Source of the DNA: Pempheris klunzingeri
Lineage: Eukaryota > Chordata > Actinopteri > Acropomatiformes > Pempheridae
Reading direction: 5' to 3'
DNA: 64,000 nt
Assembly: GCF_042242105.1 (NCBI RefSeq)
Contig: NC_092018.1
Location: 28,583,667-28,647,666 of the forward strand
Shown here: positions 44,401-56,429 of the stretch, in pieces
How positions within the stretch are numbered: the first letter of the stretch is position 1
Layout of the letters: each line of letters opens with the position of its first letter
Program-made: the position numbers and the translations under genes
Notes under the pieces: model-generated
What the model saw: only the letters and a program-made list of their open reading frames with translations
Database searches by the model: none
Told to the model about the DNA's origin: nothing

Positions 44401-47182
44401 TACCTCACAGACAGTGCCTTAACGATTGGAGGACAGAATACTTTACCTTTGTTTCAACTAATTCAAATGAATGTAATAAGCTAACAACATACACACAAGA
44501 GTTCAACAACACTGGGATGATGATGAAGCAATTTATACACACCCGTAGTGTTGTAACAGTATTGAAATCTCTGTATCGGCCATCTTCCTCCTTCAAATTG
44601 TAGCCCTCTGGTCTCTTGTCACGCTCACTAATTTTCCACAGCTTTATGGTTTTGTCTGCCAAACAGGAAAAAAGCTCATTTTCAGTAACAGTAGAACCTG
44701 TGCTACTGCAGTAAATCATTTTAATTAGAATACAGTGGCTTACTAACCATTTGTAGACAAAAGGAACTGCGCTGCATTCTTCTGAGGCAACCATCGAATC
44801 TTGTTGATCTTCTCTTCGATCTCAAGGCTTTTCAGGTAGTCAAACTCAGGCTCATGGCTCTGGAAGGTGCTGTAAACATTGTACTCTCCTCGACTCTGTG
44901 GCTGATTCTTAGTCTAAACAATGATAGCATGGAGATCAGAGTCAAGTGTTGCCTCCATGGGAATAGGCCCGTGGTGAGAGCACGAGTCAGCTCATGTGCA
45001 ATCAGAAGGTATGAAATGTGAAAAACAATGATTGCATTGTTTGTACACATTTATTTTAGTCAGATGAGTCACCAAAACTTACCTCTGGCTCCTGCTGAAA
45101 GATGACTACGCGACCCCCCTTGTCCCCAGTGGCCAGAAGCTCCCCAGAGTGGTTGAATTCAACAGTAGATATGATGTCAGCTGTCAATACGGTAGTATAA
45201 TTAGATTATCATCAGTGTTTTCATCATCATTGTGAAATATTTTGCATTGGTTGTCAAATGATTCACTTCCTCCAAATGATGTGGATCTTTCTGTCAGGGG
45301 TGACAGCCATGTCAGCCATGATGAGAACACTGACGTACATGTATGTATACATGCACACACAATACAGTGTGCTAGTGCAACGGAGCTAAAAGTCAACTAA
45401 ATGACTCTTTGGGTGGGGAAAAAAAAAAAAAAAAAAAAAAAAAAACTTGCCATGTGCAGCGATTCAGCACTTTTCAAAGACAAGCACTCTCATCAAAACC
45501 TACAACCCAACAATCAATCTCTGTTTACAGACTGGCACTATTCTGAGCTAGTGCAATCCTTAATATAGACTATGGTGTTGTTCTTCTCTTAACACGGCAC
45601 ACAAAGTGCCTGATACGACCTGACTCCATACAAACGGCCATATAAAGCAAAAGAGTCCAGCGAAGAACAGTATTTCTGCAGGAGCCAAATAAAACCACCA
45701 CACTGTTGTAGTGGTTTGTTTTCAGCCTATGCACTGCTATGTATTGACACAAGGAGAGGCTCACATTTATACTTATACTCAAGCAAAGCTTACTGTAAAC
45801 ATCTGTGAAGCCCTTAACACGCAAATAGGTTCATCATGTACTGTAAACATACGTGTTTTGGGGCATCTGTGAATTTACTGATGGGGCAATGGGACACTCC
45901 ACCGTTGGTCTCTCTGCTCATATGGGGGTAAAAACTTGACCTTCTGGAAATCATCTATAGCAATTCAAGGATCAGTTCATCTATCACAACTATCACATGT
46001 CCTCACTGAGACAGCGTCTGTGGAAAGACACCTGGTCAAGATTTTGATTTCATGATATTTTGGGATGATCTCAAATGAAATTCCCTCCCCATCAATTGTA
46101 CTGGGTTTGCAGTAGAAGTCTGTACACATAAGACCACCTGCATGGCTAGATATTGTGGAGTTTTTCCCCCTGACTTGGTCCATCAGTACCTTTGAAAGTA
46201 GAACCAAAGGCATTTAAAGCTGAACCCAAGCAATGTGATTGCTCAACCACATACGCAATCTGCCTCAGTAACTTCCTGCTTGCTTAGGAAATGCCCTTGT
46301 CCTGCAGAAGTAGAGACCTGCGACTATTCAATTCTGATGTGCAATTTACCTTTATGCATGCAAACATTACATTATGCAAATTGGATGAATAAACTCAGGG
46401 CAATTGTAAAAGTATTGATTGGTGAAATTTTGCAGGAACCATGTCAGAGATAGATGAACACTGTCGGACCTCCGTCAGTTGTATTAGTCTGTAACAGGCC
46501 TGTTAGCGAGCATGTGCCACACAGTTCACCCTTTTACATCAATGCAAACAGACTCATGCTCTAAAATAGCAGTCGCTCATTAAACATTACATGATCTGCA
46601 GAGGCACCACAGAACAAAGTGTGACTGTGGCATTAAAACCTACTTCACCACTGCAAGCATGCACAGTGTGCCGATCAATTGTCAATTGTTCATTGAACAC
46701 CACATGGACTTACCTTCAGCGACATCATCATCTATCGCTCCTTTGACTTGGGAAAAGCACCACTGCACATCACTGTTCCCACCTCCGGCCCCTGCACGAA
46801 ACACAAACCCAAGTTTCAACACACCACCATCAACTTTACACGCGTTAGCCTGATGCTAACTTGGGTAAAAATCATGTAATCATAGTTATATGGTAACAAA
46901 GTCGACCGCGACTTGATGCTAATTACATACAGGATAACTGGTACAGCATATCTACGCGCACAGGAAATAGTTTAAGTAGGTTTGCTGTGGAAAACGGCAA
47001 CTTTCACGCTGTCAGTGACAAACACTAGCATCCTGGAAGTATCCTAGCTTGCTAGCTAGCCTGCGCTCGTTGACCACAACAGAGCCAAACCACTCATCTG
47101 TGCTAACCAGGAGGCGAACTGCTGAATAATGGTTCAACCTCAGGTGCTCTCACGGCGTTTGCTCTCTGGTTTTACCTGCCAT
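41432..47182 (-). CDS. ppp2r2a: PP2A regulatory subunit B55 alpha
   Basis: Ten coding exons: 47176-47182, 46714-46791, 45083-45180, 44748-44913, 44543-44655, 43751-43928, 42895-43059, 42399-42568, 42105-42196 and 41432-41711. They give 448 residues against 447 in human. B55-alpha is a seven-bladed WD40 propeller that docks substrates onto the PP2A core enzyme in cytosol and nucleus. It acts on mitotic-exit targets, tau and Akt. Visible features are the N-terminus [20 protein letters not shown], blade phrases [53 protein letters not shown] and [11 protein letters not shown], and the terminus [11 protein letters not shown]. The tiny first exon holds only ATG GCA G. The MAGAGGGN start separates it from the B, C and D paralogues. 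The loop [16 protein letters not shown] differs from the mammalian FDRNTKRD version. Exon 7-8 joining yields AKMFEEPED, where mammals have Leu for Met. Confidence 0.96.
45419..45445. repeat. Poly(A) run of about 27 bases
   Basis: Uninterrupted A on the plus strand within ppp2r2a intron 2. There is no flanking sign of a retroposed gene copy. Confidence 0.9.
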
Positions 47183-47620
47183 GGTGAGCGAGTCAGACAG
47201 AGGGTGTCTCTGTAGCGGGCTCGGGCCCTGGACTGGAGCAGAGCTGACCCGGGTCGGCTGGGTGGTTCTGACCGAGGAGCAGTGGATGAATAAACCGGGG
47301 AGTGCTGCCAGTAACTCCGAAGACCCTACAAGTCCTCGGTCCAGTTGATACAGACAACACGGGACCTGTTTTCAACCAAAGAAAGTAGACTACAGTCCTC
47401 GGTACTGAATTACAGACTTTGCACTCTACTTTGAGATTTCCCTCGCCTCTGCCTCTCCCAGCATTACACTTTCAAAATGGCGCAGCGCGGGCGGCGTTCA
47501 TCAGGCATCAGCCGGAGAGCGGTGAGGGCGCTTCAGGCTGTTTTAATCTGCCGGACTCCTCCATCGTCAGCGACGTCCGTCTGTCCCTGTCCCCGGAGAC
47601 CACACGCCTAATTCATTTTT
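47183..47620. promoter_or_regulatory. ppp2r2a promoter/5' UTR, CpG-rich, with YY1-type site
   Basis: GC-rich sequence upstream of the ppp2r2a start. AAAATGGCG (47475-47483) matches the YY1 consensus, which often marks downstream promoter positions. GCGCGGGCGG follows. The ATG inside the YY1 site also opens a short plus-strand frame, discussed among the findings. The transcription start is not determined. Confidence 0.5.
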
Positions 47621-47689
47621 ACCGCGTTTTATTTTCAATGAAAAGTAATAAGGAGTTTTTTTTTTATAGAAATATATAATTTTTTTTAG

Positions 47690-49340
47690 AAAACCCCATA
47701 ATAGCTTAACCCCGCCCGCGTGGATTGTTTCAGGGATTGAAATCGAGCTAACGCGCCCACGCAGCTTTAGTTTTTAGCCCCACATCAAAAGTGAACCAGA
47801 TTTGACATCAAGTTAAATTTAGAAAGTGAGATTTACTTTGAACAATTTGTGTTTTAGATTTAATTCATGTGGCAACTAAAACAATAGTATTATGTCAACA
47901 ATAACAATTATTGATATTATTTTTAGGATGCTGCTCCTGACATTAAAACTAAAAGTGTTTGAATTTATGAGAATAAAAACTTAAACAATTCAAGACTTTG
48001 AGTGGCACCTGCAGCTGTCAATGAGCTTCCACAGGATTTGCCATAGTTTCTAGCACCTGCTGGAGTTTTAGAGGATGCCTCTCTGAAAAAGGCTGGTCTC
48101 GGTGCACAGAGGCAAAAGTGACTTCTCCCATGCAAACTGAAGTTCAGGTACCAGGGCTGGATTTACCTGAACGAGGGCCCCAGGGCAAAGTTAGTGGTGG
48201 ACTCCATTAGGCCTGAAACTAAAGCAGCTAAATGGAGCTCAGTCGTCATTAATTTGTTTATCATTTGCACCTGTACTTTTACTGCTGTGACAAGTCAAAA
48301 TGTCTTCCATGTCTATCAAAAAGGCCTCTAGATATACCAGTCCCACTCTCTGTTGATTATGTAGTTATTAGTAAAACATTTGATTGTTTTATTCTTGTTA
48401 TAAGAAGCAAACAATGGAGACAGAAAGCTCCCAAGCCAGACCTGAACTTGGAACATTGCTGCTTATTGTCACCATCTTATCCCCCAGGCCACAGGGACAC
48501 CCTGGTTTTTAACAATTCTACCAATTATACATTTATTTATTTATTTAGGAGTATGCACCATGGAAGCCCACATTAATTGAAATAAAAATGCCGTAAAACT
48601 AGATTTTAACTACACAATACAGAGCTTCAACATTAGGCAATAATGCAGTTGTTGCCTTAAGGCCCAAATCATTTCTAGTTATTTTGTGATTTGTTGGTGC
48701 ATGCAGTGTTGCCAACCAAATTATCAAATTATCAAATTATCACAAATGAAGTGCCATACAGTAACGCTCTCAGGCCCTCTGGGGGCCCTCATGGCCGTTG
48801 CCCACTTTGTTCGCCTGGTGATTCAGCTTTCTCAAACACAAGATCACATTAGCTTTGCATCACTAATTAATTCAGGAGAAATGAGCACTAAAACGGAGAA
48901 AGCGTACCCGCTGATATGTCCTCTGCTGATATGCCTCATTCACATAAACATCTTTGTCAAAATGTACACGTGCTTCCAAAGGGGGAAAACAGCTTTTAAA
49001 GCTTTTGTCAATCAAGAATACACAATGCTGTTTTTGTATGCTTCACAACCACACAAACATGATTTATAGATTCATTGTGATCACTTTGCAACTCAGCAGA
49101 TATCACAGTTACTAGATTGCACATTTAAGCAGTCGACAAACACATCTAATGCAAACCGGCCTGTTTAAAATGGAGTTGCCAAAAACAGCTGCACAGGTGT
49201 GAGCTCTACTGTAGAGTGTGAAGCAAACGAGGAAACAAACGTGATCAGTCCAGCTGTTACTGTCGTGTGGATACAATAATACTGCATAGCCCCAAAACTG
49301 CTTCATCAATGAGTCAGAGAACAGGCTTGTTCTTCAACAG
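47690..49340. other. Intergenic between ppp2r2a and the microprotein gene
   Basis: AT-rich. A TTTATT cluster (ATTTATTTATTTATTT at about 48529-48544) would supply AATAAA signals for the minus-strand gene to the right. The plus-strand frame at 48686-49069 (127 codons) has no recognisable domain and unconvincing composition. Confidence 0.4.
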
Positions 49341-49351
49341 TTGGTTTCTTC

Positions 49352-50170
49352 TTACTTCCCAACCATAAAATAAGTTGTCCATCTGGCAAGGAGCAAGGCA
49401 CCAAACAGGACCGTGTAGCTGAAGAGGACAAATTTGAGGATTTCCTTGAATGTCCGGAGGAAGCGGATTAACAGAGGATCCACATCCAGAGGTTCCTGCT
49501 GTGTCTTCTGCCTGCGACCAGGATGAATCAGGTGTCCCATGTTCTCACCTCGACCCATTCTGCAAATACACACGTTTGTCACATTTTGGAATAGGATACA
49601 ACAGAATAAAGAAAGACTTTTAACAACACTAATTTATTGAAATACATTTTTTAAATACATGTTCAATTCTTTCTGGATTACTGTATGTGTTCAAGTGTGA
49701 ACAAGAGGCGCAAATTGATTTGTTTCCAGCCTTGTAGAAGCTGAGAACGCTGCATTGTTGCAAGACCACTGTTAATAATTTATCTGTAAATTGCACTAAG
49801 TGGGTTCAGTATTGATCTGCTTTGTTTGGGTACAGTTATAAACAATATAGACCGTTGAACATCTTCAGCGTTCACCTTTCATCATGTCTAAAACTCTTGA
49901 TATTTTTTAAATATCACAGTTAAAAGACATGTTTGTACAATGTAATCAGTTGTCTTATATAAATGTGTTAACATGGTTAAGGTTTAATTAAACGACAGTA
50001 GACAAAATTCAAACATCCACAAACAAGCTAAAGATATAGTTTCTATAGAAAAAACAAGAGAACTTAAACATCATACCTTGGTGTTGATGGAGCAGGGCAG
50101 GAGCTGATCAGAAAGTGGGCTTCAGTGCTTCCAGCCTGAAGTCCAAGTTGGTGTGTGGTGCCTTTAGCAT
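49352..50170 (-). CDS. Unrecognised 68-residue single-pass membrane microprotein
   Basis: The coding exon is 49352-49558 (68 codons plus stop), and its ATG lies one base after a good acceptor (TTTGCAG/A, CAG at 49560-49562). A candidate noncoding exon starts at donor 50076 (ACCAAG/GTATGA) and extends right to about 50170. That exon contains no ATG, so the exon 2 ATG would be the first in the spliced message. The protein starts MGRGENMGHLIHPGRRQKTQ. It then has an acidic LDVDPLL patch, an amphipathic basic segment (IRFLRTFKEILK, about 31-42) and a hydrophobic helix (FVLFSYTVLFGALLLA, about 43-58), and ends RWTTYFMVGK. This is the layout of small regulatory membrane proteins, with a positive N-terminal side and a short C-terminal end. 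I do not recognise the family. It lies between ppp2r2a and vps33a on the same strand. It could be a chance frame, but the placement of the start at a splice acceptor and the membrane-protein design argue for a gene. Confidence 0.55.
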
Positions 50171-50249
50171 TTCGGGTCCTTGTGGCAGAGGAGGAGCCAA
50201 AAGCAATAACTAATCACAGGGATCTGAGTCCCCTGGGGTTGATCTAATG

Positions 50250-50780
50250 GGAGTTTAAGTCTTCAGTGCACCTGCTCCTCTAACAACAACATTGTAACGT
50301 AAGATTGTGGCCATCGAGCAAAATTCACTTGATTTTACTGAACTGAATCCAAGCAGTTTCCAAGTCTTCTAGCCAATCAACACCGAGGAAACTAACATAG
50401 ATTTACCCAGGATAGTTCACCAGAATATCTGAGTGCTGTCAGCAGGTCTCCCTTATGCTCATAGTGTAAGGCACGGAGAAGATATTGACTGAAGCAGAGA
50501 TCAAACACCCTCCTGCCACACAGTTATCCTCCACCAGAACATAGAGCAAATGGCCTCCTAATTCAATCAGTGTCCAGCGCTGTCAAATCATGGGCTGCTG
50601 TGGGCTGAGCTCTCCAGACAGCACAGGGCCATTACCGGCTGATCGGAGGCCTGTTATTGTGCTAATTGCTCCTTCAGAGAGCTGGACCACTGCTGATGGA
50701 TGCACTCCCATCCCTGCCTTCCCTTCGCTCTGCATGATCACAAAATCAGCTCATCTTCCCACATGACTAAGTAACTCAAG
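50250..50780. other. Gap between the microprotein gene and vps33a
   Basis: No coding frame was recognised. The stretch 50580-50720 (GGGCTGAGCTCTCCAGACAG, then CATTACCGGCTGATCGGAGG) is less AT-rich than its surroundings and may be promoter or enhancer sequence for the small gene to its left. Confidence 0.35.
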
Positions 50781-50786
50781 AATAAT

Positions 50787-51318
50787 TTTATTAAGATTAT
50801 ACCTATTTTTTTCCCCTCCCTCAGTAAAAACCACACAAAAACAGGCAAGTTCATCTTTAATAATTTTATACATGAGTTAATCACAAACATCCCAAAGATT
50901 TTCATCATACATCCATCCATACATATATACAGCAGCTTCATAATAGAGCAATGACTTCAGCTATGGAAACATAGCCAGAGGACAGAGGGATGCACAATTA
51001 ACAGTAGCATCAAACCAGCTTTATATTATATTGTCTGGGTGCAAGTCAAGGACTGGACAAAAAAACTTTTTAAAAAAAGGTATCCTGTGGAGTTTATGAC
51101 CACTAGAAGTGTTTTGTTTGAGGCTGCAGGCGACAGTAACAGTGAATGTTAATATAAGTTTACAAGAAACCTCTGCCGGGCACAGAGCTTGCTGTTGATT
51201 TAACCAGCTCAGACATCAATGAAACACCTGCAGCACACAGATACAGACATAAAAACAGCAACTGCGGTGTTCTGACAGATGGGGGTGTTTGATGTGGCCA
51301 GGTGTGCACGCAGGTGAC
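50787..51318 (-). terminator. vps33a 3' UTR and polyadenylation signal
   Basis: About 530 bases of AT-rich sequence follow the vps33a stop codon, to AATAAA on the gene strand (TTTATT at 50787-50792). No other gene intervenes. Confidence 0.5.
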
Positions 51319-54300
51319 TCAGGAGGTCTGGGATTCAGGCCGGTCCATGAGGGATTTGATCCAAGTTGTGCCGTTTACGAGTTTTGTGGTGGCTATGATA
51401 TACTCCATCCCGCTGTCTTCCATTTGAGAGAGGAAGCGAAGAGCGGCTATTTCTGCGTACGTCACTCCACCCAGGAAGAACACCAGCGTGGTCCGATTCT
51501 CCCCCTGCTGGCCTGTGCAGCGGGAAAAAAGGAGATGCATGTCACTCAAAATGTAAAAGCTAAATGAACTAAAAAAAAGGAACATGTGAATATCATATGT
51601 TTCACTCATATTTCTGCCATCACTCTCTAACAAAATACAACTGAGTGTCAATGTTGGTCTGCGTAAACACCAGCTTTTAAAATGTGAAAACACCAATTTA
51701 GTAGTCACCCTCCCCCTAGATTAGAGTCCTCTATTATCACCTCTTAAAATCCAATGTAAGGCAGGCATGTAGACACAAGTCCACTGACTGATGCCCAAAC
51801 TCACAGCTCTAATTAGCACGTTTCAAATTGAGTGTATAATCAAATTCATTATTCACATCAGTGTAACACCTCCTACTGCCAACAGGAGAAGATGGAGGAA
51901 AACTGAAGGAAAGGACTGGCCACTGACAGTCTGTCTTATCTAGCCTTCTCTTCAGCACAGACACACAGACGAAACCACAAACACTGACAGTGCTTCTGTG
52001 CTACTGTCAGAGCTTTGTGCCATCCATCTGCTGCCCTTCAGCGTTTGACTTGACAGAAACAAAGCCTGTGTCTTATCTAGACGTAGCAGGCAGGACGTCG
52101 TTCACTTTTATTTTGTTTAGTGAGCGGCAGGGCAAACAGCACACTGGCAGTTTACGTTGCTCCGTACGTTTCTTGTGCAGCCCGGCAGGCAGCTGTTGTC
52201 TCTCCTCAAAGTGTGGGCCTGGGAGCATCTTCAGCACCTCTTCGATGCTGCGCCACCCGGGCCTGGCCAGGACCTGGGTCAGTCGGATGCTTAGTGGAGC
52301 GTAGCCACTGTACACGTAGGAGATGTCATTGGGGTTCTGAAGGAAGACAAAAATAAATAAAAACACACAGTTAAAGACACTCAAATGTGCGAGGGTTTAA
52401 CTCCTGCTTCTTATCAGAAAGCTCGTACCTGTTCATTTGCGTCCTCCATCCACAGCTTGAGGGTTTTTCTAATAGTTGGGTAGTTATTCCTTGAGCTTGT
52501 CTGTAGCTTCAAGAGACCCGTCTTCTCTAGATTGTTCAGCGTTAGTATATGTTCATAACCATAGGTCTTCACAAAAAGACACAACAGAGGCATCATTAAA
52601 ATGACAGATACACATTTAATACTTCTTGAAGAAGTCTGGAGAACACAAGGATTCACCAGACCTTTACATCTCTGACTCTACCTGCAGAATCTCCCTCTTG
52701 TAGTAGTCAAACACTTTCTGCTTGAGGCCATTGTTGCAGACTGACTGCATACACACCAGACGCAGGATCTTGATCAGCGGGTCCTTCTGAGCAATGCTGT
52801 CCTCTATATAGGTGTTCACCTGGATTTTAAAATGATAGTTTTGTGAGAACTATAGCCCATTTGTATAAATTCTCATTTAAAATCAGCACCGAATGCAAAA
52901 CTAGAATAACAAATGCCATCAGATCTCAGCTATTCTTTTTTTCTTTTTGAAGATTTAAATAAACTTTTGTATAAATATATGAAACCACAGTAAATCTATG
53001 CACATATTCATGTGAAAATACCTTGTCTGTGTCCACCCCGGTCATAAACTCCTGCTCCACTGTTAGATTATCAAAGAACGCCTCAGATGCTGAAACAAGA
53101 GACACTAGTTGGATTTCATCCCACAACAGCATAGAGGACACCTTAAACAGGGTTCTACAGTCCTTAAAACCAGGTGAAATAAAGGACAAAGGTGGGCTTT
53201 ATGACATTATTTCAAACTTTTGGGTGTTTGAAATAATCTTATAAAGCCTATAAAAACCTTTGTCCTTCTAAAGCTAGAAGTTATTTGTGTTATTTATATT
53301 ATTACTACAATAAAGATTGTGTGTAGGTTTGCACGAACCACAAGACTTTTCCTTTGTAATAATGAAGATTTGCTGTGAGAATAGGTCCAAAATGGAAACA
53401 GATTCAAATCTAAAGCAGTTTAAGGGGAAAGGGGGAGGGAGTTATTTACGCACTGGTGATGTCCTTGATCAGCTCTGCTATAGAAGTGTGATTAGCCAGC
53501 GAGCTTCGTGCTGCCTGCATGTGCGGCAACTGAGACACAAACTGCTTTATTTCTCCCACTGTTTTGGCATTATGGCGCTCCTGTAAGACAAAAAAATCAA
53601 AAAATCTCACTTGACTTGCTGAGCTGTTAATATGTTCAATACTGCAGCACAGAAAAACAGCATTTATTATTATTTACCATAAAAAGTTAATTATCAGTGA
53701 ATTTAATTAGATGGAAAACGTGTTTGGGCATGGCACATAATTAAAATGCACCGAACACAGGGTTAGGAAGCTGTTGCAGGTTATTTTTAACTCGCCCTCA
53801 ACAAACAATTTTGGTTTGGTGTTGTTGTTGTACACAAGTTAATTCAGGCTAAACACTGACACACACAATCAATCAGGTTCCTGAAAACCTTCTAATGGAA
53901 AGTGTTTTTCCGTTACATTACTGCAGAGCAGCCTCACTGCTTTCTCTGGTTAGGACACATTTGATGGTGCATGATTTCACTTTCTAACAGTCTCTCCTAA
54001 CATAGTTTGTATTTGCATCAGTGTACCTGAGGTCTGAACTGATGAGAGAAAGGTAATATGTTTGGTGCTTTTTAAACATTCTGATTGAACAGTTATTAGT
54101 AGATCTTATCTCGATGTGATTGTCATCACTTCCTTAACCACATGGATTTCTGTTGTGACCTTTGTGGTGAAATTCCACAGAGATTAAAAACAGATTAGAT
54201 CAGCTGGGATGCCTGAAACTGATCTAATGGATCTCTCCCAAAGTACCACACATCGCAGCTACATTCTTTTTACACCTTAATTGAAGAGCAAGCCAATATA

Positions 54301-56355
54301 CTACAGCAGCAAAGATGAGACCAACCTCAAATGCAGCTGAAATTATTTTGGCCTTCTTGCTGAGTGCTGCTCCGACAGCGTTGAAATTTTTGTCCCGTAT
54401 TTCTGCGTACAGCTCCTCTGCCGAGTTGAGCTGTAACTTCTTGGGCTCTGTGGGTAAGTCTTTACTCGCCTCACCTTGCTTCTTCTGCGCAAACTTCTCA
54501 GGAGGCAACTTGACGTAGCCTGCGAGCCAGAGGGAGTAAAAATAAGGACATCCAAGAAACCCTCAAATATATGCAGACTTAATCATAAGAGGACTGTCGA
54601 AAAGGTTTATACTGACCGTTATTAATTCCATAGATCTCATCAATGAGACCCTCGTAGGTGAGCTGTGTAGCCAGAGGGGTGAGCAGGTCAACGTTACGGT
54701 CCAGGAGGAGCAGAGTGTCGAACACGGGCAGGATCTGATTCTGACTGCCGGCGAACTCCCTCTTCATCCTCAGCATCATGTTGGCAACGTGCTGAGAACA
54801 AGCGGAGAATTTCTCTCTTAAGCCAATTAGTCCGCCTGGCTGCTGCTACAGCTGAGCCAATATAGTTCAATATAATACTGATCACCAGTTTATTATTTAC
54901 AAGATTATTCCACGATACTCACCCGTGCACACTCTCCTTTCCCATATATCTGTGGAATGGTGCCATACAGTGCCTGTAAGGTCATGAGGCCTTTGGCTGT
55001 GTGGTAAAGGCTTGTCTGGTCGTTTTCTAAGTAGCACTCCTGTAGGAGACAAAAAGGAGTAAGATCACATCATGAAAGTTAGAAACGCACCACGGGTATA
55101 AATCTGGATGAGGTGTTTCTTCAAGAGGTTGCACAAATTTGAAAAAACAGTTATCATGATGTCACTATGTTAAGATATTGGTTGAATTGCTATTGTTCAA
55201 AGTGTAATTTTGCTTATATTCTTCATTTTGCAGAGCAGCAGAGAGGTTGACGTATATCTGAGACGTACAAGTTGAACTCACCCTGAAAGCACTTTCATAC
55301 TCCATGGAGAGCAGGTCACCATCATAGGGAATCAGATCCAGGATATACTCGTCAATGTTGGTGAAGCAGCCCAACACGCTCTGCTCCTTCAGCCGCTGTT
55401 CACACAGCATGCTCCGCCGAGGCACAAACAAAATGTGGAAGTCTCGCGACGAATGCATCTTGTCCTCACTAAAAAAAAAGGTGAACAATCCAGGACAAAC
55501 TGTTAAATAACGCGGCCAGCTCTGCAGAGTGACAGGTGCGGATGTGCGGATGCCTTCAGTACTGCTTCAGGTCATGAGACACGCAAACAGACCTGCATAC
55601 ATTCTCAGCAATGATGTCCATGAGCTCCAGTCTGGGACGGACAAAGAAGATGATGTTTTTGACATCCGTAGAGGGGAGCCTGCCACTCTTGAGGGTGAAC
55701 ATTTTTTCCACTTCATGTTCCTGAAAAACACAGTAATAAGCGTGTTTTATAGCCACAATTAACATATAGAACAGCCTTTATTGTCATTGCTGCACAATGA
55801 AATCTGATCTGGGCCTTATTTATTGTGTTACTTCACAATAAAAGTACTTACCTTCAGTAGGGAGTACTGAGCTATCAGTCCAAAAGGTCCAGTTAGATAC
55901 TCATCCCAGACTATGGCCTAAAGAGCAAGGACAGACAGTCATGTGTGTCAGCAGCAACACCTGAAAAGGCATCTGTATGCGGAAATGCTGCTGTCAGTGT
56001 TTACTGTTATCTAACTATGAAATAAACTGATGTGCAGCATCTTAAAAGGAAGAACACAGCTCACACACAGACAGGCCTGCAGCTGTACTGCAGTCTGCAT
56101 ATATTCACAATCCAAACACGACTATCTCTTAGCATAACCTGCTGAATGATGTAGTTTTGAGCCGATGATTGACAGCTTCAGGATTCAGAAACTAGCTTAG
56201 CGCTAACTGTCGCTGTGTCGGCCATGTTTTACGTGTCTGTGTTGATTCATCACCTTGCTCCCCGCACATTTGTCCAAAAACTCTCGAAGCTCCTTTCGTG
56301 CCGCTTCTCTCAAGATGTTTAAGTTGACTCTACCGTAAGACAGGTGAGCAGCCAT
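51319..56355 (-). CDS. vps33a: Vacuolar protein sorting 33A (HOPS/CORVET SM subunit)
   Basis: Thirteen coding exons: 56254-56355, 55852-55917, 55593-55720, 55282-55468, 54923-55039, 54617-54791, 54326-54519, 53454-53580, 53022-53089, 52682-52819, 52429-52566, 52168-52336 and 51319-51512. They give 600 residues against 596 in human. VPS33A is a Sec1/Munc18 protein that templates SNARE assembly for late endosome and lysosome fusion and for autophagosome clearance. Human and mouse mutations cause lysosomal storage and pigment defects. Diagnostic stretches are [93 protein letters not shown] and [16 protein letters not shown]. The donor ending exon 3 is AG/GTCTGT at 55592; the upstream GTATGC would break the reading frame. 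VPS33B is excluded by the near-identity to VPS33A throughout. Neighbouring genes differ from human 12q24. Confidence 0.96.
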
Positions 56356-56375
56356 CTTTCTTTATGGGCAACACA

Positions 56376-56420
56376 ACAAATCAGGTGACCAAAGCGGCGA
56401 GACTCAATCACGTGACCAAA
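56376..56420 (-). promoter_or_regulatory. CLEAR-like E-box upstream of vps33a
   Basis: ATCACGTGACC at about 56407-56417 contains the palindrome TCACGTGA, the core of the CLEAR element bound by TFEB/TFE3/MITF. It lies about 55 bases upstream of the vps33a ATG. A second half-like AGGTGACC lies at 56384-56391. TFEB control of lysosomal and HOPS genes is established; binding here is inferred. Confidence 0.6.
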
Positions 56421-56429
56421 GACTAAACA

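Noticed and set aside
48686-49069. 127-codon plus-strand frame near the microprotein gene
   Set aside because: No membrane or domain design, and it begins in an AT-rich repeat-like run (AAATTATCAAATTATC).
51319-56355. VPS33B as an alternative identity
   Set aside because: The start, core and C-terminal stretches match VPS33A almost residue for residue.
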